Source: Robbsia sp. KACC 23696 (GTDB lineage Bacteria; Pseudomonadota; Gammaproteobacteria; Burkholderiales; Burkholderiaceae). Taken from it: DNA of 64,000 bases. A model generated the notes under the pieces. It did not search any database, was not told where the DNA came from, and saw only the letters and a program-made list of their open reading frames with translations. The translations under genes and the position numbers were made by a program. This document shows, piece after piece, positions 49,715 through 59,073 of this stretch. Location: assembly GCF_039852015.1 (NCBI RefSeq), contig NZ_CP156628.1, forward strand, positions 1,156,226 to 1,220,225. The letters are read 5' to 3'. Within the stretch, counting starts at the first letter, position 1, and every line of letters begins with the position of its first letter.

Positions 49715-51577
49715 ATGCCAACGACTGCCAACGACGCGAAGATCAAGGGCGCCGGCATCTGTCTCGTCACACCGCAGGGCGAAGCGCTGTTTCTGCGCCG
49801 CGGGCCGACCGCCAATCACCCGGGCGAATGGGACCTGCCGGGCGGGAAGTCCGACGGCGGAGAGACGCCAGAACAGACGGCCCGACGCGAGACGCGTGAG
49901 GAGATCGGCGCGCTGCCGTACGGCGAACTGAAGCTCATGCACAGCGTTCAGGATTTCGAGGACGTCGATTTCGTCACGTTCCGCATGGACGTGATTCGCA
50001 AATTCACGCCGAAGCTGCAGCTCGAGGAGCACACGGCATTCAAGTGGGCGCCACTCACGGCGCCACCCGAACCGCTGCACCCGGGCGTCAAGGATGCGAT
50101 CGACGTGGCGCTCGCAGCCGACAAGCCAGCTGTCGCCAAGGATGCCGCTTTGGTGCCGACCGGCATCAACCTGGCTTTCGATCGCGCGAGCGCGCGCATT
50201 TTCGACGAAGACGGCCGGATGCGCGTCGAGGTGTGTCACATCTCGAAGGCCATGGTCTGTCCGTATCGGGGGAACGAAATTCCGGAGTTCGAGACGCTTG
50301 GCTTCGACCCCGACCGCATCTACATGCTGTTGCGGGATCCGGAGGAGCTTGCCAAGTCGGTGCCGACGTGGAACGGCCTCCCGCTACTCGACGAGCACAT
50401 CGCTGTCAGCGCGGCAGACCACCAGCCGAACTCTGTCGTCGGCGCCACGGGCACGCACGCGGCGTTTGTCGCGCCGTACCTCGACAACTCGCTCGTCATC
50501 TGGGCGCGTCGCGCGATCCGCGGCGTCGAGACCGGCGAGCAGCAGGAACTGAGCTGCGCCTACTACTACCGGGCCGACATGACGCCAGGCACGTATGAGG
50601 GCGTCGCTTACGACGGCGTGATGCGTGACATTCGCGGCAATCACGTCGCGTTGGTGCCGAAGGGGCGAGCGGGCCCCGATGTTCTTGTAGCAGATTCACT
50701 CAATCCATTTGGAGTTAGCACAGTGAGCAAGTCTCTCAGTAAAAAAGCTGTCATGGCCAAGGGAGCCTTGTTGGCTGTCCTGAAGCCGATCATGGCCGCC
50801 GACGCAGCGATCGATCTGAACACGGTTCTCGCCGGCGTGAAGAAGAGCAACTGGCTGGACAAAAAGCCGGGCATCGTCGCTGCGATCAAGCCGAAGCTGG
50901 GCAAAGACGCCGATATCGATCAGGTGATCGAGTTGCTCGACAAGCTCGATGCTGAGCTGCCGGACGACAACGACGACATGTCCCAGGACGCAACGGATCC
51001 GAAGTGTGCGGAGATTCTCGACATGTTGCGCGGCAAGATCAGCGACGAGGATCTGGCTGCGATCGAGGCGAAGCTGTCGGACCGTCCGGCCGCAGCACCG
51101 GCCCCCGCGCCCGCAGGCGGCAGTGCCGACGAGCCGCCTCAAACCCCCGGCGCCGCAAATGCCAATCCCGGCGGTGGTGCAAATAAGGATCTGCTGCCGA
51201 CGGCAAAGGACGATGGAGAGAAGGTGGATAAGACTGCAATGGACGCCGCGATCAAGCTGGCTGTGGACGCCGCGCGCCGCGACACCGAGAACAAGACGAT
51301 CGCCCGCTTGCGCGGGATCGCCGAAGCGGAAGAAATCGCGCAGCCGTATGTTGGCAAGCTGGTAGCGATGGACAGTGCCGAGGCGGTGTACAAGGCTGCC
51401 CTCGAAACGCTGAAGGTCGACATCAAGGGCGTCCACCCGAGTGCGTACAAGGCGGTGTTGGTGGCTCAGCCGAAGCCGGGCGAAGCCGTTCCACGCCGGG
51501 CGTCGCTCGCCAGCGATGCCGCGCCGACTGCCGAGCTGCTCGAAATGTTCCCGAACGCGCACCGCGTCGGTCACTAA
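49715..51577 (+). CDS. Nudix hydrolase-DUF2213 fusion (putative prohead protease/scaffold)
   Basis: A 620-aa fusion. The N-terminal about 135 residues are a Nudix domain whose box (G-x5-E-x7-REUxEExGU) is complete at Gly44-Gly65. Residues about 165-335 match DUF2213, a head-gene family thought to act as prohead protease or scaffold ([35 protein letters not shown]). The C-terminal about 280 residues are helical and Ala/Lys/Asp-rich, like a scaffold. DUF2213 proteins usually lack the Nudix part. No clear ribosome binding site precedes the ATG. Followed by cement and capsid genes. Confidence 0.87.
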   Translation: MPTTANDAKIKGAGICLVTPQGEALFLRRGPTANHPGEWDLPGGKSDGGETPEQTARRETREEIGALPYGELKLMHSVQDFEDVDFVTFRMDVIRKFTPKLQLEEHTAFKWAPLTAPPEPLHPGVKDAIDVALAADKPAVAKDAALVPTGINLAFDRASARIFDEDGRMRVEVCHISKAMVCPYRGNEIPEFETLGFDPDRIYMLLRDPEELAKSVPTWNGLPLLDEHIAVSAADHQPNSVVGATGTHAAFVAPYLDNSLVIWARRAIRGVETGEQQELSCAYYYRADMTPGTYEGVAYDGVMRDIRGNHVALVPKGRAGPDVLVADSLNPFGVSTVSKSLSKKAVMAKGALLAVLKPIMAADAAIDLNTVLAGVKKSNWLDKKPGIVAAIKPKLGKDADIDQVIELLDKLDAELPDDNDDMSQDATDPKCAEILDMLRGKISDEDLAAIEAKLSDRPAAAPAPAPAGGSADEPPQTPGAANANPGGGANKDLLPTAKDDGEKVDKTAMDAAIKLAVDAARRDTENKTIARLRGIAEAEEIAQPYVGKLVAMDSAEAVYKAALETLKVDIKGVHPSAYKAVLVAQPKPGEAVPRRASLASDAAPTAELLEMFPNAHRVGH

Positions 51578-51608
51578 ACCGGCCTGCACAACACATCAGG
51601 AGTAGGAC

Positions 51609-52514
51609 ATGGGTTTTCCCCGACAAGTAAATGTGCAGGCAGCACCGGCGGTTGTAGGTGACTTCTGCGATTCGAATCCGCGCGCGACGGTCAACGCCGG
51701 CCCAGGCGCGTTCGTCGCCGGCGTGAATGGTCTGACGGTCGGCAAGTTCGCCTGGATGGATCCGGTCAGTCCGCGCATGTTGAATAGCTACGGCGGCGGC
51801 GCACCGGTTGGCTTCATTCATCGGGATCAGCAAAGCCTGATCACGGCGTATCTGGCCGAGGCGTCTCTGATCTTGCCGGCAGGGTTCGCGGTGACGGCGT
51901 TCAGCGCCGGCGGTTTCTGGGTGCTGAACGAAGGTCTGACGACGACTGCGATCGGCCAGGCGGCCTACGCCAACAACTCGACGGGCGGCGTGCAGTTCGG
52001 GGCCAACTGGACGGGCGCCGCGGTGACGGGCTCGATCGCACCGAACGTGGTGACCGGTTCGATTTCCGGCAATACGCTGACCGTGACGGCTGTGACGTCG
52101 GGTGTGCTGGCCGTTGGACAGACGATCACGGGCACCGGTATCGCTGCCGGCACGACCATCTCGGCGCTCGGTACGGGCACGGGCGGCGTCGGCACCTACA
52201 CGCTCAGCGGCACCGCTCAGACGGTGGCCAGCGAGACGATCACCGCGTCCGGTGGCGTCCTGACGGTCTCGGCCGTGACGTCCGGGACGCTGGGCTTGGG
52301 CGATGCGCTGACCGGCGCCAACGTCTCCGCTGGCACGTATGTCACGGGCTTGATCACGGGTGCGGGCGGTGCAGGCACCTACGCTGTGAACAATGGCCAG
52401 ACGGCTGCATCGGGCGCGATCACGGTCGCCACCGGTACGCAGACGAAGTGGGTCGCCGCCTCGGTCGCCGCACCGGGCGAGTTGGTGAAGATGACCACCT
52501 GGCTGAACGGTTAA
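51609..52514 (+). CDS. Phage structural cement/decoration protein with Gly/Thr repeats
   Basis: A 301-aa protein. Residues 1-130 resemble Gp24-like cement proteins ([40 protein letters not shown]). Residues about 150-272 hold two Gly/Thr-rich units ([15 protein letters not shown]...[10 protein letters not shown]...GTYTL). The C-terminus returns to the cement fold ([20 protein letters not shown]). The same unit is inserted in the neck protein at 55678. Likely stabilises the capsid. Confidence 0.8.
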   Translation: MGFPRQVNVQAAPAVVGDFCDSNPRATVNAGPGAFVAGVNGLTVGKFAWMDPVSPRMLNSYGGGAPVGFIHRDQQSLITAYLAEASLILPAGFAVTAFSAGGFWVLNEGLTTTAIGQAAYANNSTGGVQFGANWTGAAVTGSIAPNVVTGSISGNTLTVTAVTSGVLAVGQTITGTGIAAGTTISALGTGTGGVGTYTLSGTAQTVASETITASGGVLTVSAVTSGTLGLGDALTGANVSAGTYVTGLITGAGGAGTYAVNNGQTAASGAITVATGTQTKWVAASVAAPGELVKMTTWLNG

Positions 52515-52544
52515 TCCAGCCAACTCCCTACAACCCGTTGCAAG

Positions 52545-52569
52545 AAGCCGCCGATGCGCGGCTTTTTTA
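52545..52569 (+). terminator. Intrinsic terminator
   Basis: AAGCCGC (52545-52551) pairs with GCGGCTT (52558-52564), followed by a T-run. Confidence 0.8.
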
Positions 52570-52590
52570 TTGCCCAAAAGGATCACGATC

Positions 52591-53691
52591 ATGCCGAAAA
52601 TGGCGTATGACATGTCGCCGCAAGACCAGCGCGCGGCGCTCGATTTCCACCGCAAGCGCTGGGGCATCGAGTTCCCTGGCGCGCAGATGTTCTGCCGCCC
52701 GGAGTGGAAGGAAAACCTCGAGCTGGCAATGGATGCCCAGCCCGCGCTCGTGACGACGCCGAACAACGGCGTGCCGGCGTACATGACGTTCTTCACCGAC
52801 CCGGAAATCCTTCGCGTGTTGACGGCCGCGAACGAAGGTGCGGAGATCTTCGGAGAGAAGCAAAAGGGTGAATTCACGACCTCGACGCTCATCTTCCCTG
52901 TGGTCGAGCGCACCTATGAGGTGTCGAGTTACGGCGACTACAACAACAACGGTCGCGCCGGTCTCAACACCAACTTCCCGGAGCGCCAGCCGTACCTCTA
53001 TCAGACGATCGTGGAGTACGGCGATCTGGAGGTCGAGCGCGCGGGCTTGGCTAAGATCGGTTTCGTCGCCGAGCAGAAGGAAGCGGCGATCGACGGCTTG
53101 AACAAGTTCGGCAACCTGACGTACTTCAAGGGCGTCGCTGGCTTGCAAAACTACGGCGCGTTGAACGATCCGGCGATGTATGCCGCGATCGCGCCGGCCC
53201 CGAAGGCGGCGGGCGGCGTTGCTTGGTTGAGCGGCAATGCATTCAATGCGACTGCCAACGAGATCTACAACGACATCGCGGCGCTGGTGATTCAAGAGAT
53301 CAACCAATCCGCCGGCCGGATCAATACGAAGTCGAAATTCGTGCTGGGCATGTCGCCTCGCAGCGAGGGTGCGCTGACGGCAACCAACACTTTCAACGTG
53401 AACGTGGCGGCGCTGCTGAAGACGAACTTCCCGGGCTTGGAAATCAAGTCGGCCGTGCAGTATGGCGCGCTGACTGCTCAGAACCCGCAGGGCTCCGCCG
53501 CTGGCGAAATCGTCCAGCTGTGGGCGCCGCAAGCAAATGGCCAGGACTCGGGTTACTGCTCGTTCAACGCCAAGTTGCGCGCCGGCCCGGTGGTGCAGGA
53601 CCTGTCGTCCTGGAAGCAGAAGATGTCGCAAGGCTCGAGCGGCTTCATCATGCGGCAGCCGTTTGCAATGGCGACGATGGTCGGCGTCTAA
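52591..53691 (+). CDS. Major capsid protein (DUF2184 family)
   Basis: A 366-aa HK97-type major capsid protein of the DUF2184 family. Features: FTDPEILRVLTAANEGAEIF, TLIFPVVERTYEVSSYGDYN, FPERQPYLYQTIVEYGDLEV and the C-terminal SGFIMRQPFAMATMVGV. AAGGA about 10 bases before the ATG at 52591 is preferred to an upstream TTG at 52570. Confidence 0.92.
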   Translation: MPKMAYDMSPQDQRAALDFHRKRWGIEFPGAQMFCRPEWKENLELAMDAQPALVTTPNNGVPAYMTFFTDPEILRVLTAANEGAEIFGEKQKGEFTTSTLIFPVVERTYEVSSYGDYNNNGRAGLNTNFPERQPYLYQTIVEYGDLEVERAGLAKIGFVAEQKEAAIDGLNKFGNLTYFKGVAGLQNYGALNDPAMYAAIAPAPKAAGGVAWLSGNAFNATANEIYNDIAALVIQEINQSAGRINTKSKFVLGMSPRSEGALTATNTFNVNVAALLKTNFPGLEIKSAVQYGALTAQNPQGSAAGEIVQLWAPQANGQDSGYCSFNAKLRAGPVVQDLSSWKQKMSQGSSGFIMRQPFAMATMVGV

Positions 53692-53801
53692 GGTAGTACA
53701 ACGCGCGATAGGGTCGCACCCGATAAGCCGGACTGACCGCCGGTTTCGCGCGTTCCTCGGTCTGTCCATAGGTTCCATTTTCAATATTCAAGGCGGTCAA
53801 T

Positions 53802-54287
53802 ATGGCAACGCAGGAAAGCACGACACAGTTACAACGAAAGAATGATGTGGCGTCGACGGCGACGGTTGTGGTCGCATCGAAGCTGCCGATGGACTTGACG
53901 GCTCGTCTTTACGATTTCGTGAAGACGCATGAGCCGGTGATGGGCGGCGGAACGCGAGAGGTCAAGCTCGCTCAGCAACGCCGAGACGCGAAGGAGTTCG
54001 TCTTTCAAGGGAACTCGTTCCCCCAAAATAAGGGCGCGCACCAGCAGATCAATTTCGGGTACGCAATCACGCGGGATATTCCGAAGGCCTTCTGGGACGA
54101 ATGGTTGGAGCAGAATAAAGACGCGGATTTCATCAAAAACAATCTGATCTTTGCGCACGAGCAGAGCGGGAGCTTGATGGCGAAGGCGCGAGACCACGAA
54201 GAGATCATGTCAGGCCTCGAACGCATCGACCGCAACAAGCTGCCCAGGGGCGTGCAAGAATCCGATCAGCACCGGAAGCCGTCGTAA
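53802..54287 (+). CDS. Hypothetical phage head-region protein
   Basis: A 161-aa protein (MATQESTTQLQRKNDVASTA) conserved in position between capsid and connector genes in similar phages. LPMDLTARLYDFVKTHEPVM and ITRDIPKAFWDEWLEQNKDA are its best-formed parts. Function unknown. It starts 110 bp after the capsid gene; that gap shows nothing clear. Confidence 0.7.
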   Translation: MATQESTTQLQRKNDVASTATVVVASKLPMDLTARLYDFVKTHEPVMGGGTREVKLAQQRRDAKEFVFQGNSFPQNKGAHQQINFGYAITRDIPKAFWDEWLEQNKDADFIKNNLIFAHEQSGSLMAKARDHEEIMSGLERIDRNKLPRGVQESDQHRKPS

Positions 54288-54289
54288 TC

Positions 54290-54715
54290 ATGGCCGGCGG
54301 TGCGGTGGATTTCGATTACGGGGCATGGTCGCTGCGGTATCCGGAACTCGCTGCGTCGGTACCAGCGGACCTCGCGCAGATTTATTTCAGCGAGGCGACG
54401 CTGTATTGCGACAACACCCCGCGCAGCGTTGTTCAGGATCTGGCGCGGCGGTCGATGCTCCTCAACATGGTGACGGCGCATATCGCTGCACTGAACGCCG
54501 TCCTAAATGGCGTCCAGCCGTCGCCGCTCGTCGGGCGCATCGGCAGCGCGACGCAGGGTAGTGTATCGGTCGCGACCCAGTTGGACGTCCCGGCCGGGTC
54601 CGCGCAGTGGTACGCGCAGACCAAATACGGTTTGGCGTATTGGCAGGCAACGGCGCAGTACCGATCGATGCGTTACGTCCCCGCGTACGTGCCGCCGGCG
54701 AATCCTTTCGGATGA
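54290..54715 (+). CDS. DUF4054-type head-tail connector protein
   Basis: A 141-aa adaptor. DYGAWSLRYPELAASVPADL, then AQIYFSEATLYCDN, then RRSMLLNMVTAHIAAL match DUF4054 head-completion proteins, which attach to the portal. Confidence 0.83.
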   Translation: MAGGAVDFDYGAWSLRYPELAASVPADLAQIYFSEATLYCDNTPRSVVQDLARRSMLLNMVTAHIAALNAVLNGVQPSPLVGRIGSATQGSVSVATQLDVPAGSAQWYAQTKYGLAYWQATAQYRSMRYVPAYVPPANPFG

Positions 54716-54719
54716 CGAC

Positions 54720-55301
54720 ATGGCAGGAAAGACGTTCTCAGGCGGCGCCGAGCTCGAAGCGAAATTAAAAGAGATCGCGGCAAAGCTCGGAAAGTCCAAC
54801 TCGGTGAACGTCGGTTTTCTGGAGGGCGCGACCTATCCGGATGGCACCCCTGTCGCGCAGATTGCAGCCCAGAACGAATTCGGCGGCACGGTGACCGTGC
54901 CCGAGCACACCGTGTCCATCAACCGCAGCATCAAAGCGGACGGGTCGTTCAACAAAAATGGCCGGTTCGTGAAGGCCAGCAAAGCGAACTTCCAGACGGA
55001 TCACTTCGTCAAGGAATACACGGTCGTGGTCCCAGCGCGGCAGTTCTTCCGCGGGATGATCAAGGCGAAGAAAGGCGGTTGGCCGAAGGATCTGGGAAAG
55101 ATTATCAAGGCGGCTGACTATGACGCGGATGTCGCGCTTGACCGCTTCGGCGCGCGCGTCGCGGGCCAGCTCCGGAAGTCGATACGAGACTTCAACGACC
55201 CGCCGAACGCGAAGTCGACGATTGCGAAGAAAGGCTTCGACGATCCGTTGATCGAGTCGGGCCACATGCTGAACAGCGTCGACCACGAGGTGGAAAGTTG
55301 A
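54720..55301 (+). CDS. Neck/tail-completion protein (HK97 gp10-like)
   Basis: A 193-aa protein. GGAELEAKLKEIAAKLGKSN, VNVGFLEGATYPDGTPVAQI and AAQNEFGG are the typical opening of this neck family, and PARQFFRGMIKAKKGGWPKD follows. Closing segment DPLIESGHMLNSVDHEV is conserved. It starts four bases after the connector stop. Confidence 0.82.
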   Translation: MAGKTFSGGAELEAKLKEIAAKLGKSNSVNVGFLEGATYPDGTPVAQIAAQNEFGGTVTVPEHTVSINRSIKADGSFNKNGRFVKASKANFQTDHFVKEYTVVVPARQFFRGMIKAKKGGWPKDLGKIIKAADYDADVALDRFGARVAGQLRKSIRDFNDPPNAKSTIAKKGFDDPLIESGHMLNSVDHEVES

Positions 55302-55681
55302 ATCTCAATGCTATCGCCGGGCCTGCTGTGTCCGCTGTCAACCCATGGGTCTGGGCGACCGCGCAGCGCTCCTCGGGCTACACGACGAACCCTGACGGTG
55401 AGCGCGTGCCGGAGTACTGCCGTCTCGGCTCGCTGCAAGTGCAGTTGCAGCCTCTGACGTTTCAGGACTTGCAGCAGCTCAACGGTCTGAACATCCAGGG
55501 CGAGCGTAAGGCGATGTACATCAACGGCGACTATCAGGCGGTGATGCGCGCCGATCAGCGCGGCGGCGACCTGTTCTCGCTGCCCGATGGCACGCAGTGG
55601 CTCGTCGCCCAGGAACTTGAGGATTGGCACGGGACCGCAGGATGGGTGAAGGTCTGCGTTACGCGCCAGATGCCGTCATGA
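55298..55681 (+). CDS. Phage neck/head-tail joining protein
   Basis: A 127-aa protein that starts with TTG overlapping the upstream TGA, with GGTGGAAAG upstream. [40 protein letters not shown] and [20 protein letters not shown] are typical of small neck proteins in this order. ATGA overlap downstream. Confidence 0.72.
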   Translation: MNLNAIAGPAVSAVNPWVWATAQRSSGYTTNPDGERVPEYCRLGSLQVQLQPLTFQDLQQLNGLNIQGERKAMYINGDYQAVMRADQRGGDLFSLPDGTQWLVAQELEDWHGTAGWVKVCVTRQMPS

Positions 55682-56382
55682 ATATCGCGATATCGATCAC
55701 GCAGAGCCAGACGCTCGCCGCGGTGCGCTCGTTTTTGCTGGGCATCCTGCCGGATGGCATCGAGGTGGTGCGGGGGCAAGATAACCGCGTGCCGGAACCG
55801 GAAGGACCGGACTTTGTCGTGATGACGCCAGGCTTGCGCAGCCGACTCAGCACCAATGTGGACGAGTACGACGACGCGGCTTTCACCGGTTCGATCTCAG
55901 GCACCACATTGACGGTGTCGGCGGTCCGGATTGGCACCATTGTCGTTGGCCGCACGCTCTTTGGTGTGGGCGTTGCAGCGGGCACTACCATCACCCGCGC
56001 CGGCAGCGGCACGGGGGCCGAGGGCACCTACACGGTTTCGAAATCGCAGACGGTCGCGCAGCAGACAATGGCCGCCGGTGCGAAGAGTATCCAGCAGTCC
56101 ACCGAGGTGACAATCCAACTCGATGTCCATGGTCCGGCTAGTGCCGAAAACGCAGCGCTGATCACGACGCTGTTTCGCGACAGCTACGCGGTTCAGGCGA
56201 TGGATGGTACCGGCGTTGCACCGCTATATGCGGCCGACGCCCATCAGTTGCCATTTTTCAACGGCGAACAGCAGGTCGAGCAGCGGTGGGTCATCGACCT
56301 GGTCATGCAGGTCAAGCCCACCCTGAACGTTCCCCAACAGTTCGCCGACGAGCTCGAAGTCAATCTGAAACGCGTCGCGTAG
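55678..56382 (+). CDS. Phage neck terminator protein with inserted Gly/Thr repeat
   Basis: A 234-aa protein of the neck terminator (gp12-like) type. The family parts are [20 protein letters not shown] then [16 protein letters not shown], and after an insertion [20 protein letters not shown], then FRDSYAV and [18 protein letters not shown]. Between them, residues about 70-133 hold one Gly/Thr-rich unit homologous to the cement-protein repeats. Confidence 0.8.
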   Translation: MNIAISITQSQTLAAVRSFLLGILPDGIEVVRGQDNRVPEPEGPDFVVMTPGLRSRLSTNVDEYDDAAFTGSISGTTLTVSAVRIGTIVVGRTLFGVGVAAGTTITRAGSGTGAEGTYTVSKSQTVAQQTMAAGAKSIQQSTEVTIQLDVHGPASAENAALITTLFRDSYAVQAMDGTGVAPLYAADAHQLPFFNGEQQVEQRWVIDLVMQVKPTLNVPQQFADELEVNLKRVA

Positions 56383-56409
56383 CACCGTATTACGAAGATT
56401 TCCGAAACG

Positions 56410-56436
56410 AACCCGGCCGCGCGCCGGGTTTTTCAT
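56410..56436 (+). terminator. Intrinsic terminator
   Basis: AACCCGGC (56410-56417) pairs perfectly with GCCGGGTT (56423-56430), followed by TTTCATTT. Confidence 0.82.
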
Positions 56437-56483
56437 TTCTGGCCGCCGCACTGAGCATCGGCCGTTTTTATCGTGGAGCATCC

Positions 56484-57995
56484 ATGCCTAGCATTCCAGC
56501 TTCCGCCATTGCCAGTGCGGTGGCCAGCGTTCTCTCGGCCGGTGGCAGCGCGCTGGACCTCAACGGCCTGGTCCTGACGACCAATACGCGCGTCCCGCTC
56601 GGCACCGTTCCTTCGTTCGCATCGAAGGACGCCGTCGGCGACTACTTCGGCGACGATTCGCCCGAAGCGGCGTACGCAGCGATCTACTTCGCCGGTTTCG
56701 TTGGAAGCAATGTCCTGCCGGGTGCAATGCTCTTCGCGCAATACAATCAGGTGGCCGTGTCGGCGTATTTGCGCGGCGGCGTGGCGTCGGGCCTGTCGCT
56801 CACGCAACTCCAGGCCCTGTCGGGCTCGCTCAGCGTTGTAGTCGATGGCGTGGCGCATAGCGCCGCGTCGGTCAGTCTCGCCGGAGTGACGAGCTTCTCG
56901 GCTGCGGCCGCGGTGATCGCGACCGACCTGAACGCGTCGGGCGGCGCGGGGCTCGCAGTAACGTACGACAGCGTCTCTGGCGCGTTCGTGATCACGTCGG
57001 CGACGACCGGTACGGCGTCGACCATGGCGTTCGCCACTGGCACCCTCGCTGCCTCGCTGTTCCTGACGTCGGCCACCGGCGCCGTGCTGTCGCAAGGTGC
57101 TGCGCCCGCTACGCCCAGCTCGACAATGGCCGGGATCATCAAGCAAACGACGAACTGGTGCACGTTCCTGACGCTGTTCGATCCGGATGACGGCGAAGGC
57201 AATGCGCAGAAGTTGCTGTTCTCGGTCTGGACCGGCCAGCAGAGCAATCGCTACATCTACTCGTGCTGGGACACCGACATCACCGCGACCGAGTCGACCA
57301 ATGCGTCGTCCTCGCTGGGCCAGTTGATCAAGGCGGCTGGCATCTCGGGTGTCGTTTTGACCTACGACCCGGAGAATACGGGTCTGGCGGCTTTCGTCGC
57401 AGGAGCCATCGCAGCGATCGATTTCACGGAACTCAATGGTCGGATCACGCTGGCTTTCAAGTCGCAGTCTGGGTTGACTGCAACCGTCACGGACGAAGAT
57501 GTGGCGGACAACTTGATTGCCAACGGTTACAACTTCTACGGCGCGTACGCGACGGCGAACGACAGTTTCATCTTCTTCTATCCGGGGTCGATTTCGGGGA
57601 CCTTCGACTGGGCGGACGCCTATGCGAACCAGATCTGGCTGACAAACGCGATTCAGCTGGCAGCGATGACTCTGCTGACGTCGGTCAAGAGTTTGCCATA
57701 CGACCCGGTGGGATACGCGCTTGTGCGCGCGGCATATCAAGATCCCATCACCGCGGCGGTGAATTTCGGAATGATGGATGCTGACGTGGAGTTGTCGGCC
57801 TTGGAGATTGCCGAGGTGAACAACGACGCGGGCACCAACATCGCGACGACGCTTCAGAACCAGGGTTGGTATCTGCAAGTGTTGGCTGCGACGGCGGCGG
57901 TGCGTGCAGCTCGCGCCACGCCGCCTTGCACGCTGTGGTACGTCGATGGCGGGTCGATTCAGAAGCTGAATCTGGCAGCGGTCGCAGTTCAATAA
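56484..57995 (+). CDS. Tail sheath protein (DUF3383 family)
   Basis: A 503-aa contractile-sheath-type protein of the DUF3383 family. Features: [40 protein letters not shown], the hydrophobic [20 protein letters not shown] and [24 protein letters not shown] precedes the ATG by 6 bases. Marks the phage as a myovirus. Confidence 0.9.
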   Translation: MPSIPASAIASAVASVLSAGGSALDLNGLVLTTNTRVPLGTVPSFASKDAVGDYFGDDSPEAAYAAIYFAGFVGSNVLPGAMLFAQYNQVAVSAYLRGGVASGLSLTQLQALSGSLSVVVDGVAHSAASVSLAGVTSFSAAAAVIATDLNASGGAGLAVTYDSVSGAFVITSATTGTASTMAFATGTLAASLFLTSATGAVLSQGAAPATPSSTMAGIIKQTTNWCTFLTLFDPDDGEGNAQKLLFSVWTGQQSNRYIYSCWDTDITATESTNASSSLGQLIKAAGISGVVLTYDPENTGLAAFVAGAIAAIDFTELNGRITLAFKSQSGLTATVTDEDVADNLIANGYNFYGAYATANDSFIFFYPGSISGTFDWADAYANQIWLTNAIQLAAMTLLTSVKSLPYDPVGYALVRAAYQDPITAAVNFGMMDADVELSALEIAEVNNDAGTNIATTLQNQGWYLQVLAATAAVRAARATPPCTLWYVDGGSIQKLNLAAVAVQ

Positions 57996-58007
57996 TCAGA
58001 GGCAGAA

Positions 58008-58445
58008 ATGGCAGACAAAACTCTCACAAGCGCCAACAGCGTGCTTCTGATCGGCGTCACGGGCCTCTACACCGTCCCGCAGCAGTTGCAGGGCTTCAGC
58101 GAGGACGACATGTACTCAATGGAAGCTGTTGACACGGCGGAGCTGAAGATGGGCGCCGATGGCGTCCTCTCGGCCGGGTGGATTCCGCAGATCAAGACGA
58201 TGGGCGTCACGCTGCAGGCGGATAGCGACTCGAACACGTTCTTCGAGGCTTGGTACGCGGCGCAGGAGGCGGCACAGGAAATTCTGTACGGCTTCGGCAG
58301 CGTGACGCAAACCAGCGTGGGCAAGAGCTATCCGCTGCTGCGCGGCGTGCTCAGTAGCTACACGCCGTTCGCTGAAGCGAAGAAGACGCTGCAGCCGCGG
58401 AAGTTCCAGATCAAATGGCAGACTGCTCTCGGAGTACCCATCTGA
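58008..58445 (+). CDS. Tail tube protein (DUF3277 family)
   Basis: A 145-aa tube subunit. FSEDDMYSMEAVDTAELKMG, then ADGVLSAGWIPQI are DUF3277 signatures; VLSSYTPFAEAKKTLQPRKF near the end. It follows the sheath gene and shares one base with the next start (TGATG). Confidence 0.9.
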   Translation: MADKTLTSANSVLLIGVTGLYTVPQQLQGFSEDDMYSMEAVDTAELKMGADGVLSAGWIPQIKTMGVTLQADSDSNTFFEAWYAAQEAAQEILYGFGSVTQTSVGKSYPLLRGVLSSYTPFAEAKKTLQPRKFQIKWQTALGVPI

Positions 58446-58867
58446 TGGCGCGGAAAGAAAAGACGATCGTGATCGAGAAGGAAGGTCGCGACAAAGGCAA
58501 GATGTTCATCATCCACGAGATGCCGCCGTCGAAGGCGGAGAAGTGGGCGATTCGCGCAATCCTCGCTTTGGCAAAGTCGGGCGTCGAGGTGCCGGACGAT
58601 ATCGCAAACGCTGGCATGGCCGGCATTGCCATGCTGGGCCTGAAGGCCTTCGGCGGTCTACGGTACGAAGACGCGGAACCGTTGCTGGACGAAATGTTCG
58701 CAATGGTTGCCGTTATCCCGGATCCGCAGAACCCGGCGATCAAGCGCGGGTGCGGCGGCGTCGGCCCGCTGATCGAGGACGACATCGAAGAAGTGATGAC
58801 GCGCCTGACGTTGCGGAAGGAGCTGTTCACCTTGCACACGGGTTTTTCTTTTCCCGTCGCCCGCTGA
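58445..58867 (+). CDS. Tail assembly chaperone, zero-frame product (gpG-like)
   Basis: A 140-aa tail assembly chaperone between tube and tape-measure genes. ARKEKTIVIEKEGRDKGKMF, then EMPPSKAEKWAIRAILAL. Near its 3' end it carries the slippery heptamer G GGT TTT in the correct frame, and a long open -1 frame follows, so a fused longer product is expected. Confidence 0.85.
   Translation: MARKEKTIVIEKEGRDKGKMFIIHEMPPSKAEKWAIRAILALAKSGVEVPDDIANAGMAGIAMLGLKAFGGLRYEDAEPLLDEMFAMVAVIPDPQNPAIKRGCGGVGPLIEDDIEEVMTRLTLRKELFTLHTGFSFPVAR
58840..58846 (+). other. Programmed -1 frameshift site (G GGT TTT)
   Basis: The heptamer reads G-GGT-TTT in the zero frame of the chaperone, an X-XXY-YYZ slippery sequence. 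Slippage by -1 joins the chaperone to the frame that ends at 59070 and yields about 208 residues. Confidence 0.72.
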
Positions 58868-59070
58868 ATCTGCACTTGGATTTGGGTGACGGGAGGGATT
58901 ACGCCGACTACGTCAACGTGCCGCGCACGATCGGCACGGTGATTTCTTCTGGCAAAGCGACGCTTGCGGAGCTGGAAACGGTGTTGGGCATGGAGGACGT
59001 CTATGACCTCCTCGAAATAATCGCGATCGACGCATACAACAAGCAGATCGCATCCAGAGCGGAAGGGTAA
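58846..59070 (+). CDS. Tail assembly chaperone, -1 frame extension (gpGT-like)
   Basis: The -1 frame continues after the slippery site for 74 codons (LNLHLDLGDGRDYADYVNVP, then LAELETVLGMEDVYDLLEII, AIDAYNKQ). It ends 3 bp before the tape-measure gene. It has no start codon with a ribosome binding site of its own, yet its protein-like sequence resembles tail-chaperone C-termini, so it is most likely made by frameshifting. Confidence 0.75.
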   Translation, partial: FFSRRPLNLHLDLGDGRDYADYVNVPRTIGTVISSGKATLAELETVLGMEDVYDLLEIIAIDAYNKQIASRAEG

Positions 59071-59073
59071 AGC

